Assembly: GCF_002564005.1 (NCBI RefSeq) | Contig: NZ_PDJG01000001.1 | Location: 2,914,001 to 2,978,000, forward strand | DNA length: 64,000 bases | Source of the DNA: Sanguibacter antarcticus | GTDB lineage: Bacteria > Actinomycetota > Actinomycetes > Actinomycetales > Cellulomonadaceae | Reading direction: 5' to 3' | Shown: piece after piece, positions 19,081 to 28,772 of the stretch | How the letters are laid out: each line of letters starts with the position of its first letter | How positions within the stretch are numbered: the stretch's first letter is position 1 | The notes under the pieces: model-generated | The model's database searches: none | Seen by the model: only the letters and a program-made list of their open reading frames with translations | Told to the model about the DNA's origin: nothing | Made by a program: the position numbers and the translations under genes

Positions 19081-21450
19081 TCAGGCGAGCTGCTCGCGCA
19101 CGGTGCGGGCCGCCGCGACGAGGTGCTGCAGAGACGGTGTCGTCTCGGCGTAACCGCGCGTCTTGAGCCCGCAGTCCGGGTTGACCCACACGAGAGCCGG
19201 GTCCACGGACTTCACCGCGAGCTCGAGAAGATCGGTGACCTCCTCCTGGGAGGGCACGCGCGGCGAGTGGATGTCGTAGACCCCCGGGCCGACCCCGCGG
19301 GCGAAGCCTGACGCGGAGAGCTCCGGCAGGATCTCCATGCGCGACCGGGCCGCCTCGATCGAGGTGACGTCCGCGTCGAGAGCGTCGATCGCACCGATGA
19401 CCTCGCCGAACTCCGAGTAGCACAGGTGCGTGTGGATCTGCGTGTCCGGGCGCACCCCCGCGGTCGCGAGCGTGAACGAGCCGACCGACCAGTCGAGGTA
19501 CGCCTGCTGGTCCGCGCGCCGCAGCGGCAGGAGCTCCCGGAGCGCCGGCTCGTCGACCTGGATGATCGCGATGCCCGCGGCCTCGAGGTCGGCGATCTCG
19601 TCGCGCAGGGCGAGGCCGATCTGGTTGGCCGTCTCCCCGAGGGGGATGTCGTCCCGGACGAACGACCACGCCATGATCGTCACCGGCCCGGTGAGCATCC
19701 CCTTGACGGGCTTGGCCGTGAGCGACTGCGTGTACTGCGTCCAGCGGACCGTCATCGGAGCCGGGCGCGAGACGTCGCCCCAGAGGATGGACGGACGCGT
19801 GCAACGGGACCCGTAGGACTGGACCCAGCCGTTGCGCGTCACCGCGAACCCGTCGAGCAGCTCGGCGAAGTACTGGACCATGTCGTTGCGCTCGGCCTCG
19901 CCGTGGACGAGGACGTCGATCCCGATCTCCTCCTGGAGGTCGACCACGCGACCGATCTCTGCGCGCATCTCGTCCTCGTACGCCTCGAGCGACAGGTCGC
20001 CCTTCGCGTGCGCGGCGCGTGCCTTGCGGATCTCGACGGTCTGCGGGAACGACCCGATCGTCGTGGTCGGCAGGAGCGGGAGGCCGAGCCGGGCGGTCTG
20101 CGCGGTGCGGCGGTCCTCGACGGACCCGCGGTGGAAGTCGGCGTCCTTCAGTGCGGCGGTGCGGGCACGGACCGCGGTGTCGACGACCCCCGCGGCCTGG
20201 GCGCGGCTGGCGACGGCGTCGCTCGCGTCGAGAAGAGCCGCGTGGACCGACTCGCGTCCCTCGGCCAGGCCCTGGGCGAGCGTGACGACCTCGACGACCT
20301 TCTGGTCGGCGAACGCGAGCCACGACCGCAGCAGCGGGTCGAGGTCTGGCTCGTCGTCCGCGTCGTGCGGGACGTGCTGGAGCGACGTCGACGTGCCGAC
20401 GGCGACCGCGGCCGCGCCGAGGCCCTCGAGCTGTTCGAGGATCTCGAGCTTCGCCGAGAGGTCGGCGCGCCAGATGTTGTGGCCGTCGATGACGCCGCCG
20501 ACGAGCGTCTTCGTCTCCAGCCCTGCGACGGGACCTGTCGGCGCTGAACCCTTGACGAGGTCGATCGCGATCGCCTCGACGTCCGTGGCGGCGAGGACCG
20601 GGAGCGCGTCCTGGAGATCGCCGAACGGCGCACCCACGAGGATGGCCGGACGCTCGCCGCGCGGCAGCTCCGTGGCGAGCGCGCGGTACGCCTCTGTGAG
20701 GGCGGCGTGCACCTCGTCGAGCGGGACGTCGATCGTGTCGGTCACCAGACCTGGCTCGTCGAGCTGGACCCACGGGGCGCCGGCGGCAGCGAGCGAACGG
20801 AGCAGCTCGGCGTAGACCGGGAGGAGGTCGGCGAGGCGCGCGAGCGGCTGGAAGCCGGTGGGCGCGACGTCTGACGGCTTGCTCAGCAGGAGGAAGGTGA
20901 CCGGGCCGACGATCACGGGTCGGGTGGTCACGCCTGCGGCCTGGGCCTCGACGAACTCACGGACGATGCGGTCCGAGGCGAGCCGGAACGCCGTCTCTGG
21001 GCCGATCTCGGGGACGAGGTAGTGGTAGTTCGTGTCCAACCACTTGGTCATCTCGAGCGGGGCGTCGTCGCCCGCGCCGCGCGCCACGGTGAAGTAGCCC
21101 GCGAGGTCGAGGGTCCCGTCGTCGTCCTGGAGGGAGGCGAACCGGGCCGGGACGGCGCCGACCGTGACCGCGGCGTCGAGCACCTGGTCGTAGAAGGAGA
21201 AGGAGCCGGGGACCGACGCGTCGTCGGCGCGCAGGCCGAGGGCGACGAGCCGGTCGCGCGTCGCTGCGCGCAGCGTGGCGGCCGTGGTCTCGAGCTCGGC
21301 CTCGTCGATGCGGCCCGCCCAGAAGGACTCGACCGCCCTCTTGAGCTCGCGTCGTGGGCCGATCCGGGGGTAGCCGAGGATGGTTCCTGCCGGAAAGGTC
21401 GGAAGTGTCGCATCGTGCTGGGCAGAGCTGTGCCCCTGAGGTGTCGTCAT
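19081..21450 (-). CDS. metE: cobalamin-independent methionine synthase
   Basis: A 789-residue MetE, which transfers the methyl group of 5-methyl-tetrahydropteroyl-glutamate to homocysteine. The zinc ligands H675 and C677 ([10 protein letters not shown]) and C760 ([11 protein letters not shown]) are present; the N-terminal half begins with [17 protein letters not shown] at 21448-21450 is chosen because AGGG lies six bases upstream; ATG at 21454-21456 touches that site. The gene starts eight bases after metF ends, so both are read from the SAM-controlled leader upstream of metF. Confidence 0.96.
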   Translation of the reverse strand: MTTPQGHSSAQHDATLPTFPAGTILGYPRIGPRRELKRAVESFWAGRIDEAELETTAATLRAATRDRLVALGLRADDASVPGSFSFYDQVLDAAVTVGAVPARFASLQDDDGTLDLAGYFTVARGAGDDAPLEMTKWLDTNYHYLVPEIGPETAFRLASDRIVREFVEAQAAGVTTRPVIVGPVTFLLLSKPSDVAPTGFQPLARLADLLPVYAELLRSLAAAGAPWVQLDEPGLVTDTIDVPLDEVHAALTEAYRALATELPRGERPAILVGAPFGDLQDALPVLAATDVEAIAIDLVKGSAPTGPVAGLETKTLVGGVIDGHNIWRADLSAKLEILEQLEGLGAAAVAVGTSTSLQHVPHDADDEPDLDPLLRSWLAFADQKVVEVVTLAQGLAEGRESVHAALLDASDAVASRAQAAGVVDTAVRARTAALKDADFHRGSVEDRRTAQTARLGLPLLPTTTIGSFPQTVEIRKARAAHAKGDLSLEAYEDEMRAEIGRVVDLQEEIGIDVLVHGEAERNDMVQYFAELLDGFAVTRNGWVQSYGSRCTRPSILWGDVSRPAPMTVRWTQYTQSLTAKPVKGMLTGPVTIMAWSFVRDDIPLGETANQIGLALRDEIADLEAAGIAIIQVDEPALRELLPLRRADQQAYLDWSVGSFTLATAGVRPDTQIHTHLCYSEFGEVIGAIDALDADVTSIEAARSRMEILPELSASGFARGVGPGVYDIHSPRVPSQEEVTDLLELAVKSVDPALVWVNPDCGLKTRGYAETTPSLQHLVAAARTVREQLA

Positions 21451-21458
21451 GGTCATCC

Positions 21459-22505
21459 CTAGTGAGTTGCCGCGATGAGCGGAGTGGTGTGCGGGGATGC
21501 GCCGACCCACGGCCCGCTGGCCAGGTCCGGACCGGCGCCGGGGAGGACCCCGGTCGTCTGTCCGCCGCCGAGGTGTACGCCCTCGAGCAGGTCAAGTGCG
21601 GCTTCGTGCTTGTTGAACGTATAGATGTGCAGGCCCGGGGCTCCGGCTGCGAGGACGGCACCGGCGAGCTCGACGCTCGCCCGGATGCCGAGTCTGTGGC
21701 GTGCGGCCGGGTCCGAGACGGCTTCGAGGTCTCGGACGAGGGCCGACGGCGCGGGGACGCCGGTGAGCGCCTCGACCCGCGCGAGGCGGGCCGGGTCGGT
21801 CATCGGCAGGATGCCCGCGAGGATGGGGAGCGTCACGCCGGCGTCGCGCGCCTCCGCGACGAAGTCGACGTACGACTCGGGCTGGTAGAAGAGCTGGGTC
21901 ATCGCGAAGTCCGCGCCTGCCTCCTGCTTCTGCAGCAGGCGCGCGACCTCCTGGCTCCGGGTGGTCCCAGCAGCGTGGTTGCCGTCGAGGAACGTGGCGA
22001 CCGCGATCGTCAGCGGGTGGGCGGCCGAGCGCAGCGCGGTCGACGGGTTCGACGCGCAGCGGCCGGCCTCGACCTCGCGCAGGAGGGCGACGAGCTCGTC
22101 GGAGGAGTGCACGCCCTCGGGGTGCGGCTCCCAGTCTGGCTGATCCGCCGGCGGGTCGCCGCGCAGCGCGAGGAAGCTGCGCACGCCCTCGGCGAGAAAC
22201 TCGTCGATCACCTCGGCGACGTTGTTGCGCGACGCCCCGACGCAGGTCAGGTGGGCGATCGGCAGCACCGGGGTGTGCTGGATGAGGCGGCTGACGACGG
22301 TCCGGGCGGTGTTGCGGTCCGTGCCTGCGGCGCCGTACGTCACCGAGATGAAGTCGGGACGCGCGGCGACGAGCCGTTCTGCGGTCGCCCAGAACTTCGG
22401 GGCCGCGTCGGGGTTGCGCGGGGGCATGAGCTCGAACGACACGGTCGGACGCTGGCGTGCGGCGGGTCGCTGAAGGGTGGTCGGTGCAGTGCGGGAAGCC
22501 GTCAT
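21459..22505 (-). CDS. metF: 5,10-methylenetetrahydrofolate reductase
   Basis: A 348-residue MetF flavoprotein that makes 5-methyl-tetrahydrofolate, the substrate of the adjacent MetE. Motifs: [12 protein letters not shown] (catalytic Glu), [20 protein letters not shown] and [14 protein letters not shown] [10 protein letters not shown], and [13 protein letters not shown]. The final 35 residues form a Gly/Pro-rich tail not typical of the family. ATG at 22503-22505 has GGAG six bases upstream, and that GGAG is part of the SAM riboswitch closing stem. First gene of the metF-metE operon. Confidence 0.94.
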   Translation of the reverse strand: MTASRTAPTTLQRPAARQRPTVSFELMPPRNPDAAPKFWATAERLVAARPDFISVTYGAAGTDRNTARTVVSRLIQHTPVLPIAHLTCVGASRNNVAEVIDEFLAEGVRSFLALRGDPPADQPDWEPHPEGVHSSDELVALLREVEAGRCASNPSTALRSAAHPLTIAVATFLDGNHAAGTTRSQEVARLLQKQEAGADFAMTQLFYQPESYVDFVAEARDAGVTLPILAGILPMTDPARLARVEALTGVPAPSALVRDLEAVSDPAARHRLGIRASVELAGAVLAAGAPGLHIYTFNKHEAALDLLEGVHLGGGQTTGVLPGAGPDLASGPWVGASPHTTPLIAATH

Positions 22506-22511
22506 GGGTCG

Positions 22512-22613
22512 CTCCATCGGACCTGGCGTTAGCACCCGCACCCTCAGGAGGCTTCCATTGTGGGGGGTTGCTGCGGCGTCGACGAGCCAGGACTCTCGAC
22601 CGCTCTGGATGGT
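22512..22613 (-). promoter_or_regulatory. SAM riboswitch (SAM-I/SAM-IV class) upstream of metF
   Basis: On the minus strand the leader shows CCATCCAGAG (P1 5' side and conserved AGAG), GCCGCAGCAACC, GGTGCTAACGCC and GATGGAG (P1 3' side). These match the conserved blocks of S-adenosylmethionine riboswitches. The 3' side of P1 covers the GGAG ribosome-binding site of metF, so SAM binding should block translation of the methionine genes. Assignment to SAM-I versus SAM-IV needs a covariance search. Confidence 0.8.
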
Positions 22614-22633
22614 TGATCCAGCGTAAGACGCAT

Positions 22634-22667
22634 CCACCCTATGAGCAACACTCTGCTCATAGGGTGG
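22634..22667 (-). terminator. 14-bp perfect hairpin ending the ABC transporter transcript
   Basis: CCACCCTATGAGCA (22634-22647) and TGCTCATAGGGTGG (22654-22667) form a perfect 14-bp stem with a 6-base loop, 28 bases after the ABC permease stop and about 20 bases before the SAM riboswitch. It probably separates the two transcription units. There is no T-tract. Confidence 0.65.
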
Positions 22668-22694
22668 GACGGTCGGGTGACGAGCGGCGTCAGG

Positions 22695-23942
22695 TCAGAT
22701 CTCGACCTTGAGAGCCTGGCGCCACTTGAGCGCCGTGCCTCCCTGCATGACGGCCCGCTGGTAGACACGCTCGCCCAGACGGAGCAGGGCGTAGGCAGCG
22801 AGCATGCTCAGGCCGAGCGCGATCAACGGCTCCCACAGCGGCACGTCGCCGTCGAGCATCCTGATCGGCATCGCGATCGACGAGATCACCGGCACATAGC
22901 TGGCGACCGTCAACCACACGCCGTCGGCGAAGAGGCCGACGAACAGGGCGACCATGATGACTGTCGTGATCGGCCCCGTGTTGGACTGCAGGTCCTCGCT
23001 GCGGCTCGCGAGCGAACCGAGGACCGCCCACACCGCAGCCAGCGCCGTGAAGCCGACGACGAAGAACGCGATGAACCATCCCGACGCCCCGAGCAACCAG
23101 CCGAGGTCTGACGCGACGCCCGTGACGTTGACCGCGACGAGCGCGACGACCGCGAACACGGCGATCTGCGCGAACGCGAGGATCGAGTTGCCGATGACCT
23201 TGCCGTAGAGGAGCTGACGGATCGGGATCGCCGTCGCGAGGATCTCCACCACGCGGTTCTGCTTCTCCTCGAGGACCGAGTTGGCGATCGCCATGCCGAA
23301 GATGATCGCCGCCATGTAGAAGAGGAACGCGAACACGAAGCCGACCGCCGACTTGATCGCCTCGTTCTGCTCGCTGCTCTCGAGCAGCTCGGTCGTGACC
23401 TCCGACCCCGCGGTGAGCGCCTCGACGGTGGTGCCCGCGGCCTGTGCGTTCGCGGAGAGGACCGAGGTCGAGACGCTCTGCGCGAGCGCGGAGGACAACG
23501 TGCCGTCCACCTCGTCCAGCCCGACGACGACCCACCCGTCCGTGCCGGCGACGAGCGCCGCATCGACGTCCCCGTCGCGGACAGCCTGCCGTGCAGCGAC
23601 CTCGTCGGAAACATCCTCTGCTGTGAGCGTGTCGCCGGAGTCGTCCGCCTCGATCGTGACCGCGCCGCCGGCGACGAGCTCGCGAGCCTCCCCCGAGCTC
23701 ACAGCGACCGTGTAGTCCGACGTCCTGCTCCCGAGGAACCCGGACACCGCCACACCCCCGATGATGAGGACGAGAGTCAGCCCGGTCGAGAGGAGAAAGT
23801 TCCGGTCCGTGAGCTTCACCATGATCTCGCGGACCATGACGACGAGCCACGGGTTCTTCACCGCGGGCATGTCGTCCTCCGGCGCGCGCACAGGCCCGGC
23901 AGGCAGCGTCACCCTGGTCGTGCTCTGCGTCGTGCTGCTCAT
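22695..23942 (-). CDS. ABC-2 type exporter permease, NatB-like
   Basis: A 415-residue membrane protein with one helix near the N-terminus (residues about 50-70), a large extracytoplasmic loop (75-215), and five further helices. GMAIANSVLEEKQNRVVEIL is the conserved cytoplasmic motif of ABC-2/NatB permeases, and SRSEDLQSNTGPITTVIMV is also typical. It pairs with the ATPase encoded just upstream; the ATG overlaps that gene's TGA. NatAB exports sodium in Bacillus; the substrate here is not known. Confidence 0.85.
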   Translation of the reverse strand: MSSTTQSTTRVTLPAGPVRAPEDDMPAVKNPWLVVMVREIMVKLTDRNFLLSTGLTLVLIIGGVAVSGFLGSRTSDYTVAVSSGEARELVAGGAVTIEADDSGDTLTAEDVSDEVAARQAVRDGDVDAALVAGTDGWVVVGLDEVDGTLSSALAQSVSTSVLSANAQAAGTTVEALTAGSEVTTELLESSEQNEAIKSAVGFVFAFLFYMAAIIFGMAIANSVLEEKQNRVVEILATAIPIRQLLYGKVIGNSILAFAQIAVFAVVALVAVNVTGVASDLGWLLGASGWFIAFFVVGFTALAAVWAVLGSLASRSEDLQSNTGPITTVIMVALFVGLFADGVWLTVASYVPVISSIAMPIRMLDGDVPLWEPLIALGLSMLAAYALLRLGERVYQRAVMQGGTALKWRQALKVEI

Positions 23943-24835
23943 CGTGTGACCTCCCGGTAGATGTCCGACAACGACGCGACGATCGGCGTGAACTCGCTCA
24001 GCCCCCGACCGACGGCCTCCTGGAGGACCCGCTGCTGCGCGCCCTCGTCGTCGAGCTCGAGGACAGCGTGGGGGCCGTCCACGTCGACGACACGAACTCC
24101 GGGCACGCCGCGCAGCCAGCCCGCGTCGGGCGCCGTCGTGATGGAGAACTGACGTGGCCCGCGCGACCGCAGCTGCGCGCTCGTCCCGGACGCCATGACC
24201 TTGCCGTCCGACAAGACGACGAGCGAGTCGCACAACCGGTCGACGAGATCGAGCTGGTGGCTCGAGAAGAGCACCGGGACTCCCTCGCGCAGACGGTCCC
24301 GGAGAAGGTCGACCATCGAGTCGACCGCCACGGGGTCGAGGCCCGAGAACGGCTCGTCGAGGACGAGCGCCGTCGGACGGTGCAGCAGGGACGCGGTGAT
24401 CTGCACGCGCTGCTGGTTGCCGAGCGACAACGACTCGAGCTTGTCCTTGAGCCGGTCGCCGAGACCGAAGCGCTCGAGCATGCGCGTCGCCTCCGATGCG
24501 GCGTCCTTGCGCGTCATGCCGCGCAGCTGGCCGAGGTACGTCAGCTGGTCGACGATGCCCTGCTTCGGGTAGAGCCCCCGCTCTTCCGGCATATAGCCGA
24601 AGCGCGTGCGGTCCGTGAGCGCGATCGGACGCCCGCCCCAGAGGACCTCGCCGCCGTGGACGGTCAGGACGCCCATGATCATGCGCATCGTCGTCGTCTT
24701 GCCGGCGCCGTTGGCACCGACGAACCCCGTCATGCGTCCGGGCTCGACCGTGAACGAGACATCGTCCACCGCCGTCGTCTCCCCGAAGCGCCGGGTCAGG
24801 TTCCTCACCTCGAGCGAGGGTGCGTCGTGCGTCAT
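23939..24835 (-). CDS. ABC transporter ATP-binding protein, NatA-like
   Basis: A 298-residue ATPase. Walker A is GANGAGKTTT (about 39-48), the signature region LESLSLGNQQRVQ (the usual LSGGQ is replaced by LSLGN, as in NatA-type proteins), Walker B ALVLDEPFSGLDP and the switch histidine SSHQLD. It powers the permease encoded downstream. The two-component system genes lie 136 bp upstream on the same strand and may regulate this exporter. Confidence 0.92.
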   Translation of the reverse strand: MTHDAPSLEVRNLTRRFGETTAVDDVSFTVEPGRMTGFVGANGAGKTTTMRMIMGVLTVHGGEVLWGGRPIALTDRTRFGYMPEERGLYPKQGIVDQLTYLGQLRGMTRKDAASEATRMLERFGLGDRLKDKLESLSLGNQQRVQITASLLHRPTALVLDEPFSGLDPVAVDSMVDLLRDRLREGVPVLFSSHQLDLVDRLCDSLVVLSDGKVMASGTSAQLRSRGPRQFSITTAPDAGWLRGVPGVRVVDVDGPHAVLELDDEGAQQRVLQEAVGRGLSEFTPIVASLSDIYREVTR

Positions 24836-24970
24836 CGTCTGCCCTACCTTCCGTCACGCTCAGCCTAGGGACGGAGGCGCCCGCGCAACTCCCCCGTCAG
24901 GGGGAACGGTGCTGCCGCGGGTCCCGTGCCGGGTCCGCCGAGCGGTCGGGGCTCCTCCTCAGGGGGGAGG

Positions 24971-25741
24971 TCAGCCCGCCGACCGGCCGAGCTCGCGCTG
25001 GAGACCGTGGCGGTACGCGAAGATCACGGCCTGGACCCGGTCCCGGGAGTCCGTCTTGGCCAGGATGTTCGACACGTGGGTCTTGACCGTCGACTCGCCG
25101 AGGTACAGCCGAGCCGCGATCTCGGCGTTGGACAGGCCCTCGGCGAGGACCTCGAGCACCTGGAGCTCCCGCGGTGTGAGCAGCGCCGCGGCGCTCGGAG
25201 CCCTGCTCGTCCCTGACCGCACGACGACAGGCGCGGGAGCCGATGACCGACCGACCACGTCCCCCGGCCGAGGAGGCTGCACGAGCCGCGAGATCACCTT
25301 GAGCGTCGCCTCCGGCGCGAGCAGCGCGTGCCCCTCCGCCACAGCGTGCACCGCCTCGACCAGGTCGCTCGGGTCAGCGTTCTTGAGCAAGAACCCGCTC
25401 GCACCGGCCGCAAGAGCGTCGAACAGGTAGTCGTCCCGGTCGAAGGTCGTGAGGATGACGACCTTCGCGAGGCCGCGCGCCACGATCTCCTGCGTCGCGG
25501 CGATCCCGTCCATGACCGGCATCTGCACGTCCATGAGCACCACGTCGGCAGGACAGACCATCAGCGCGGCCAACGCCTCCTCGCCGTTGGCAGCCTGCCC
25601 CACCACCTCGATGTCCTCCTCGACAGACAGGACCATCGCGAAACCCGACCGGACCAGAGCATGGTCGTCGACGATCAGGACCCGGACCGGAGCCGGCGTG
25701 CCGGGGAGCGCACCGCTCGTCGGAGCAGCGGGCACGGTCAT
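24971..25741 (-). CDS. LuxR-family two-component response regulator
   Basis: A 256-residue NarL/LuxR-type regulator. The receiver domain (about 18-135) has the acidic pocket VDDHALVRSG and the phosphoacceptor Asp in VVLMDVQMPVMDG; the C-terminal helix-turn-helix is LTPRELQVLEVLAEGLSNAE to GESTVKTHVSNILAK. The ATG overlaps the stop codon of the kinase gene. It most likely controls the adjacent ABC exporter. Confidence 0.93.
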   Translation of the reverse strand: MTVPAAPTSGALPGTPAPVRVLIVDDHALVRSGFAMVLSVEEDIEVVGQAANGEEALAALMVCPADVVLMDVQMPVMDGIAATQEIVARGLAKVVILTTFDRDDYLFDALAAGASGFLLKNADPSDLVEAVHAVAEGHALLAPEATLKVISRLVQPPRPGDVVGRSSAPAPVVVRSGTSRAPSAAALLTPRELQVLEVLAEGLSNAEIAARLYLGESTVKTHVSNILAKTDSRDRVQAVIFAYRHGLQRELGRSAG

Positions 25742-27267
25742 GAGTGATACCTCTCGGTCGGGGACGTCATCGGCAGCCGGACACGCACGCGCCACCCGGA
25801 GCCTGCCTGGCGCGGACCGATCTCGGCCTCGCCGTGATGGAGGTGGACGCGCTCGCGGATGCCACGCAGCCCATAGCCTGATCCGGCTGTGCCTGACCGC
25901 GGATGCCCGTCGTCGACGACCTCGACCTCGACCCACGGGTGCACAGGTGCGGTGCCTGCTGGATCGGTCGCCGGGTCGGTCGGCTGCGCGAGCGACGGAC
26001 CGGAGCCGGTCCGGACGCTCAGCCTGACGTGCCGCGCGGTCGAGTGCCGCGCGACGTTGGACAGCGACTCCTGGACGGTGCGGAAGAGCGACAGCGAGAC
26101 CGGTCCGGGCACCGCGGACACGGGCCCCGCACCTTCGACGACGGTGACGACCACGTCGAGACCAGCGGCGCGGTGGACCTCAGCGAGCTCGTCGAGGTCG
26201 GCGAGCCCCGGCTCGGGCGCGCGCTGCGGTCCGGACGGGCGGTCGGTGTCGGTCTCGCTGCGCAGGACACCGAGGAGGGAGCGCATGTCGCCGACGGCCT
26301 GACGGCTCGAGGACTCGATGGTCCGCAACGCGTCCGACGCAGCGTCTGGGTCGCGCGTCAGGACCGTGCGGGCTGCGCCTGCCTGCACACCGATGACCGA
26401 GACGTGGTGCGCGACGACGTCGTGCAGCTCGCGGGCGATGCGCAGCCGCTCGTCGACGACAGCGCGCCGGGCCAGCTCGTCCGACTGCTCCCGGATGCGG
26501 TCTGCCTGCTGAGCGAGCCGCTCGCGCTGGAGCGCGCTGCGCCACGACGCGCGACCGGCCGCGATCGCACCGCCGAAGTACGCAAGATTGACGATCGACG
26601 TATAGACGACCGCCGCCGTGAGCGGGGCGACCGGTCCGGCGAGGTCGTCCACGCCTGCCGGCAGCAGGTCGCTGTACCCCGACGCGAGCGTGAACGTGAT
26701 GACGAGCCAGAGCGTCATCGTCAAGAGCACGAGCCCCATCGCGATCCACAGCATGCGGCGCTCGGGAGCCCACGCGACCGCAGCGTAGAGCGCCGCGAAG
26801 TAGGCGACCTGGAAGGAGATCGTGTACGCAGCGGACGGCGCCAGGTAGCTGAGGCCGAGGAAGAGCGCGCTCGACAGGAGCAGCACGGCGAGCGGGAACC
26901 GGCGGCGGACCGCGAGCGGGGCGACCATCACGACGGTGGCTGCGTACGCCTCCCACGTGCTCTCGTCGGCAGGGGCCTCGCTCATGCTCTTCGACATGAC
27001 GAGCGCCACGAGGGCGACGACGGCGAGGGCGAGAGCGCCGTAGAGATCGTTCCGCTGCTCCGTGCGGGTCGGGCGCGGACGCTCCCAGAGAGGCTCGGCC
27101 GGGTCGTTGAGCCACGAGTTCAGCCGCTCCGTGACCGTCCTGTGCTGTGCGACAGCGCCAGGGACGACAGCGCCAGGGACGACAGCGACAGCGACGTCGG
27201 TGACAGCGACGTCGGTGACGGCGACGTCGGCGGGTGCGGCAGAGGCCGCCGCGATGGACTCAGGCAT
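25738..27267 (-). CDS. sensor histidine kinase, HisKA_3 type
   Basis: A 509-residue membrane kinase with about five transmembrane helices (residues about 75-220), then the HisKA_3 domain with phosphorylated histidine in RLRIARELHDVVAHHVSVI, and an HATPase domain (VQESLSNVARHS, GSGYGLRGIRERV). The first 40 residues are low-complexity, built from imperfect Ala/Val repeats. The ATG at 27265-27267 has no ribosome-binding site, but TAGCGT lies seven bases upstream, so the mRNA may be leaderless. Partner of the overlapping response regulator gene. Confidence 0.9.
   Translation of the reverse strand: MPESIAAASAAPADVAVTDVAVTDVAVAVVPGAVVPGAVAQHRTVTERLNSWLNDPAEPLWERPRPTRTEQRNDLYGALALAVVALVALVMSKSMSEAPADESTWEAYAATVVMVAPLAVRRRFPLAVLLLSSALFLGLSYLAPSAAYTISFQVAYFAALYAAVAWAPERRMLWIAMGLVLLTMTLWLVITFTLASGYSDLLPAGVDDLAGPVAPLTAAVVYTSIVNLAYFGGAIAAGRASWRSALQRERLAQQADRIREQSDELARRAVVDERLRIARELHDVVAHHVSVIGVQAGAARTVLTRDPDAASDALRTIESSSRQAVGDMRSLLGVLRSETDTDRPSGPQRAPEPGLADLDELAEVHRAAGLDVVVTVVEGAGPVSAVPGPVSLSLFRTVQESLSNVARHSTARHVRLSVRTGSGPSLAQPTDPATDPAGTAPVHPWVEVEVVDDGHPRSGTAGSGYGLRGIRERVHLHHGEAEIGPRQAGSGWRVRVRLPMTSPTERYHS
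27158..27237. repeat. tandem 15-bp repeats in the kinase N-terminal coding region
   Basis: GACGACAGCGCCAGG is present twice, followed by about three copies of the unit GACAGCGACGTCGGT and a further variant. They encode the Val/Ala/Thr/Asp repeat at residues about 12-40 of the sensor kinase. Such runs can vary in copy number by slippage. Confidence 0.7.
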
Positions 27268-27292
27268 GGCAGGCACGCTACGCCACGTGGGG

Positions 27293-28063
27293 TCAGGGCT
27301 CGGTGGCCGCAGGTCCGGCGGGCGACGCACCGGACCGAGGACGGGTGAAGCGGGCGCGCCAGCGCTCCCACGGCGGGCTGGTCCGCCAGTTGACCGACAA
27401 CGTGTGGAACGCCCAGGTGAAGCGTCGCCGGAACGCCGCCGGGCTCGCGAAGGTCCGGCCGGCGACCCCGACGACGAGCTCGCGGTCGTACCGGACACGC
27501 ATCGTCGGGTCGAGCTGGAAGCTCAGGTCGATGTCGTCGTGGACCATCGGGTCGGTGCGGTGCACACGCTCCCGGACGCTCTCCCAGCACGACGCGCTGA
27601 GCGCCATGTTGGACCCCCACAGCGGGACGCCGGCCAGCGCCGCGTGGATGCCCCAGTAGTACCCGCGCATGTAGAAGACGCGCGCGACCCAGCCTCGCAC
27701 CGGCGGCAGGTCGTAGAAGCGGCCCGGACCGGTGAGCGCCGACAACGACGGGTCCTCGGTGAACACGCGGTGCACGCGCTCGAGCCAGTCGGCAGGTGGG
27801 CGGGTGTCGGCGTCGCACCGGACGATGACGTCGCCGGTCGCCGCGTCGTATCCCCGCGCGGCCGCCGACGGGATGCCGCGCAGCGGCTCGTGCACCACGC
27901 GGGCGCCGTGCCGTGTCGCGACAGCGACGCTGTCGTCGCTCGAGCCGTTGTCGACGACGACGATCTCGGACGGGGCGAGCGTCTGGCTGGCGAGGAGCTG
28001 GAGGCACCGTTCCAGGTGGGGGGCGTCGTCGAGCACAGGGACGATGACCGACAGGCGGATCAT
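27293..28063 (-). CDS. family 2 glycosyltransferase
   Basis: A 256-residue GT-A fold glycosyltransferase. It has LSVIVPVLDDAPHLERCLQL at the N-terminus, VVVDNGSSDDS, the metal-binding CDADTRPP (DxD), and HDDIDLSFQL as the likely catalytic region. There is a hydrophobic stretch RGWVARVFYMRGYYWGIHAA but no clear transmembrane anchor. Acceptor unknown. The ATG overlaps the stop codon of the upstream membrane-protein gene. Confidence 0.85.
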   Translation of the reverse strand: MIRLSVIVPVLDDAPHLERCLQLLASQTLAPSEIVVVDNGSSDDSVAVATRHGARVVHEPLRGIPSAAARGYDAATGDVIVRCDADTRPPADWLERVHRVFTEDPSLSALTGPGRFYDLPPVRGWVARVFYMRGYYWGIHAALAGVPLWGSNMALSASCWESVRERVHRTDPMVHDDIDLSFQLDPTMRVRYDRELVVGVAGRTFASPAAFRRRFTWAFHTLSVNWRTSPPWERWRARFTRPRSGASPAGPAATEP

Positions 28064-28677
28064 GCGGACTCCTTGGTCAACGACCGGTCCGCGGTCCGGG
28101 TGTGCACGCTCGTCGCGAGCACGACGAGCAGGATCCCGCCGAGCAGCGAACCGGCAGCACCCGAGACGAGGTCTCCGAGCGTGTCCTCGTATCCCACGTT
28201 GATCCCGTCGTCGAAGTAGGTGTGGCCCGCCCACTCGCCGAGCTCCCAGAGCACCCCGAGCATCGCGCCGAGGGCCGTGGTCATGACGACCACGCCGGTG
28301 CGGTGGTGCGCCAGGGCGCCGTCGCTCGGGTCTGGGACGGCGTGGAACCGCACGAGCAGGAGGTACGTCGTCACTGCGAGCAGACCGTTCGCCACGAAGT
28401 GCACCACGAGATCGAGCGGCCCGACGACCTCGAAGACGTCGAAGACCGCGAACCAGCCACCGGCGAGGAGGGTGGTCCCCAGTGCGAGGTCGAGCGCGAG
28501 CGGCAGGACGAGCACGCGCGGCACGAGCAGGCCGAGAAGCACGAGGAGGAAGAGCGCTATCTCGACGGGCCCGAACCAGACGGCCGAGACGAGGATGCTC
28601 AGGGCTCCCAGGACACGCACCGAGTCGGCGAGGACGAGCGCGGTGCGCGGCAGGGCCGGTCCCACGTCTCGGTTCAT
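28060..28677 (-). CDS. multi-pass membrane protein, YjdF/DUF2238-like
   Basis: A 205-residue protein with about six transmembrane helices. The stretch LWELGEWAGHTYFDDGINVG followed by EDTLGDLVSGAAG resembles the conserved Glu/Asp region of YjdF-type (DUF2238) proteins, where a helix with E and W precedes a D-x-x-x-D loop. Function unknown. It is translationally coupled to the glycosyltransferase gene. Confidence 0.65.
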   Translation of the reverse strand: MNRDVGPALPRTALVLADSVRVLGALSILVSAVWFGPVEIALFLLVLLGLLVPRVLVLPLALDLALGTTLLAGGWFAVFDVFEVVGPLDLVVHFVANGLLAVTTYLLLVRFHAVPDPSDGALAHHRTGVVVMTTALGAMLGVLWELGEWAGHTYFDDGINVGYEDTLGDLVSGAAGSLLGGILLVVLATSVHTRTADRSLTKESA

Positions 28678-28772
28678 GCGGTCACCCTAACCGAGGGGCG
28701 ACGGACCGGCTCGTCCAGCGCGAGACCGGGACGAGCGCCTGCCGAGAGCTCTTCAGCCCCGCGGGTACCTGC

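Noticed and set aside
19031..20773. 580-codon minus-strand frame overlapping metE in another frame
   Set aside because: MetE in the adjacent frame has full family identity; this one is Arg-rich and motif-free.
24068..24868. Plus-strand 266-codon frame opposite the ABC ATPase
   Set aside because: Antisense to a clear ATPase with all motifs; product is Arg/Glu-rich with no signal.
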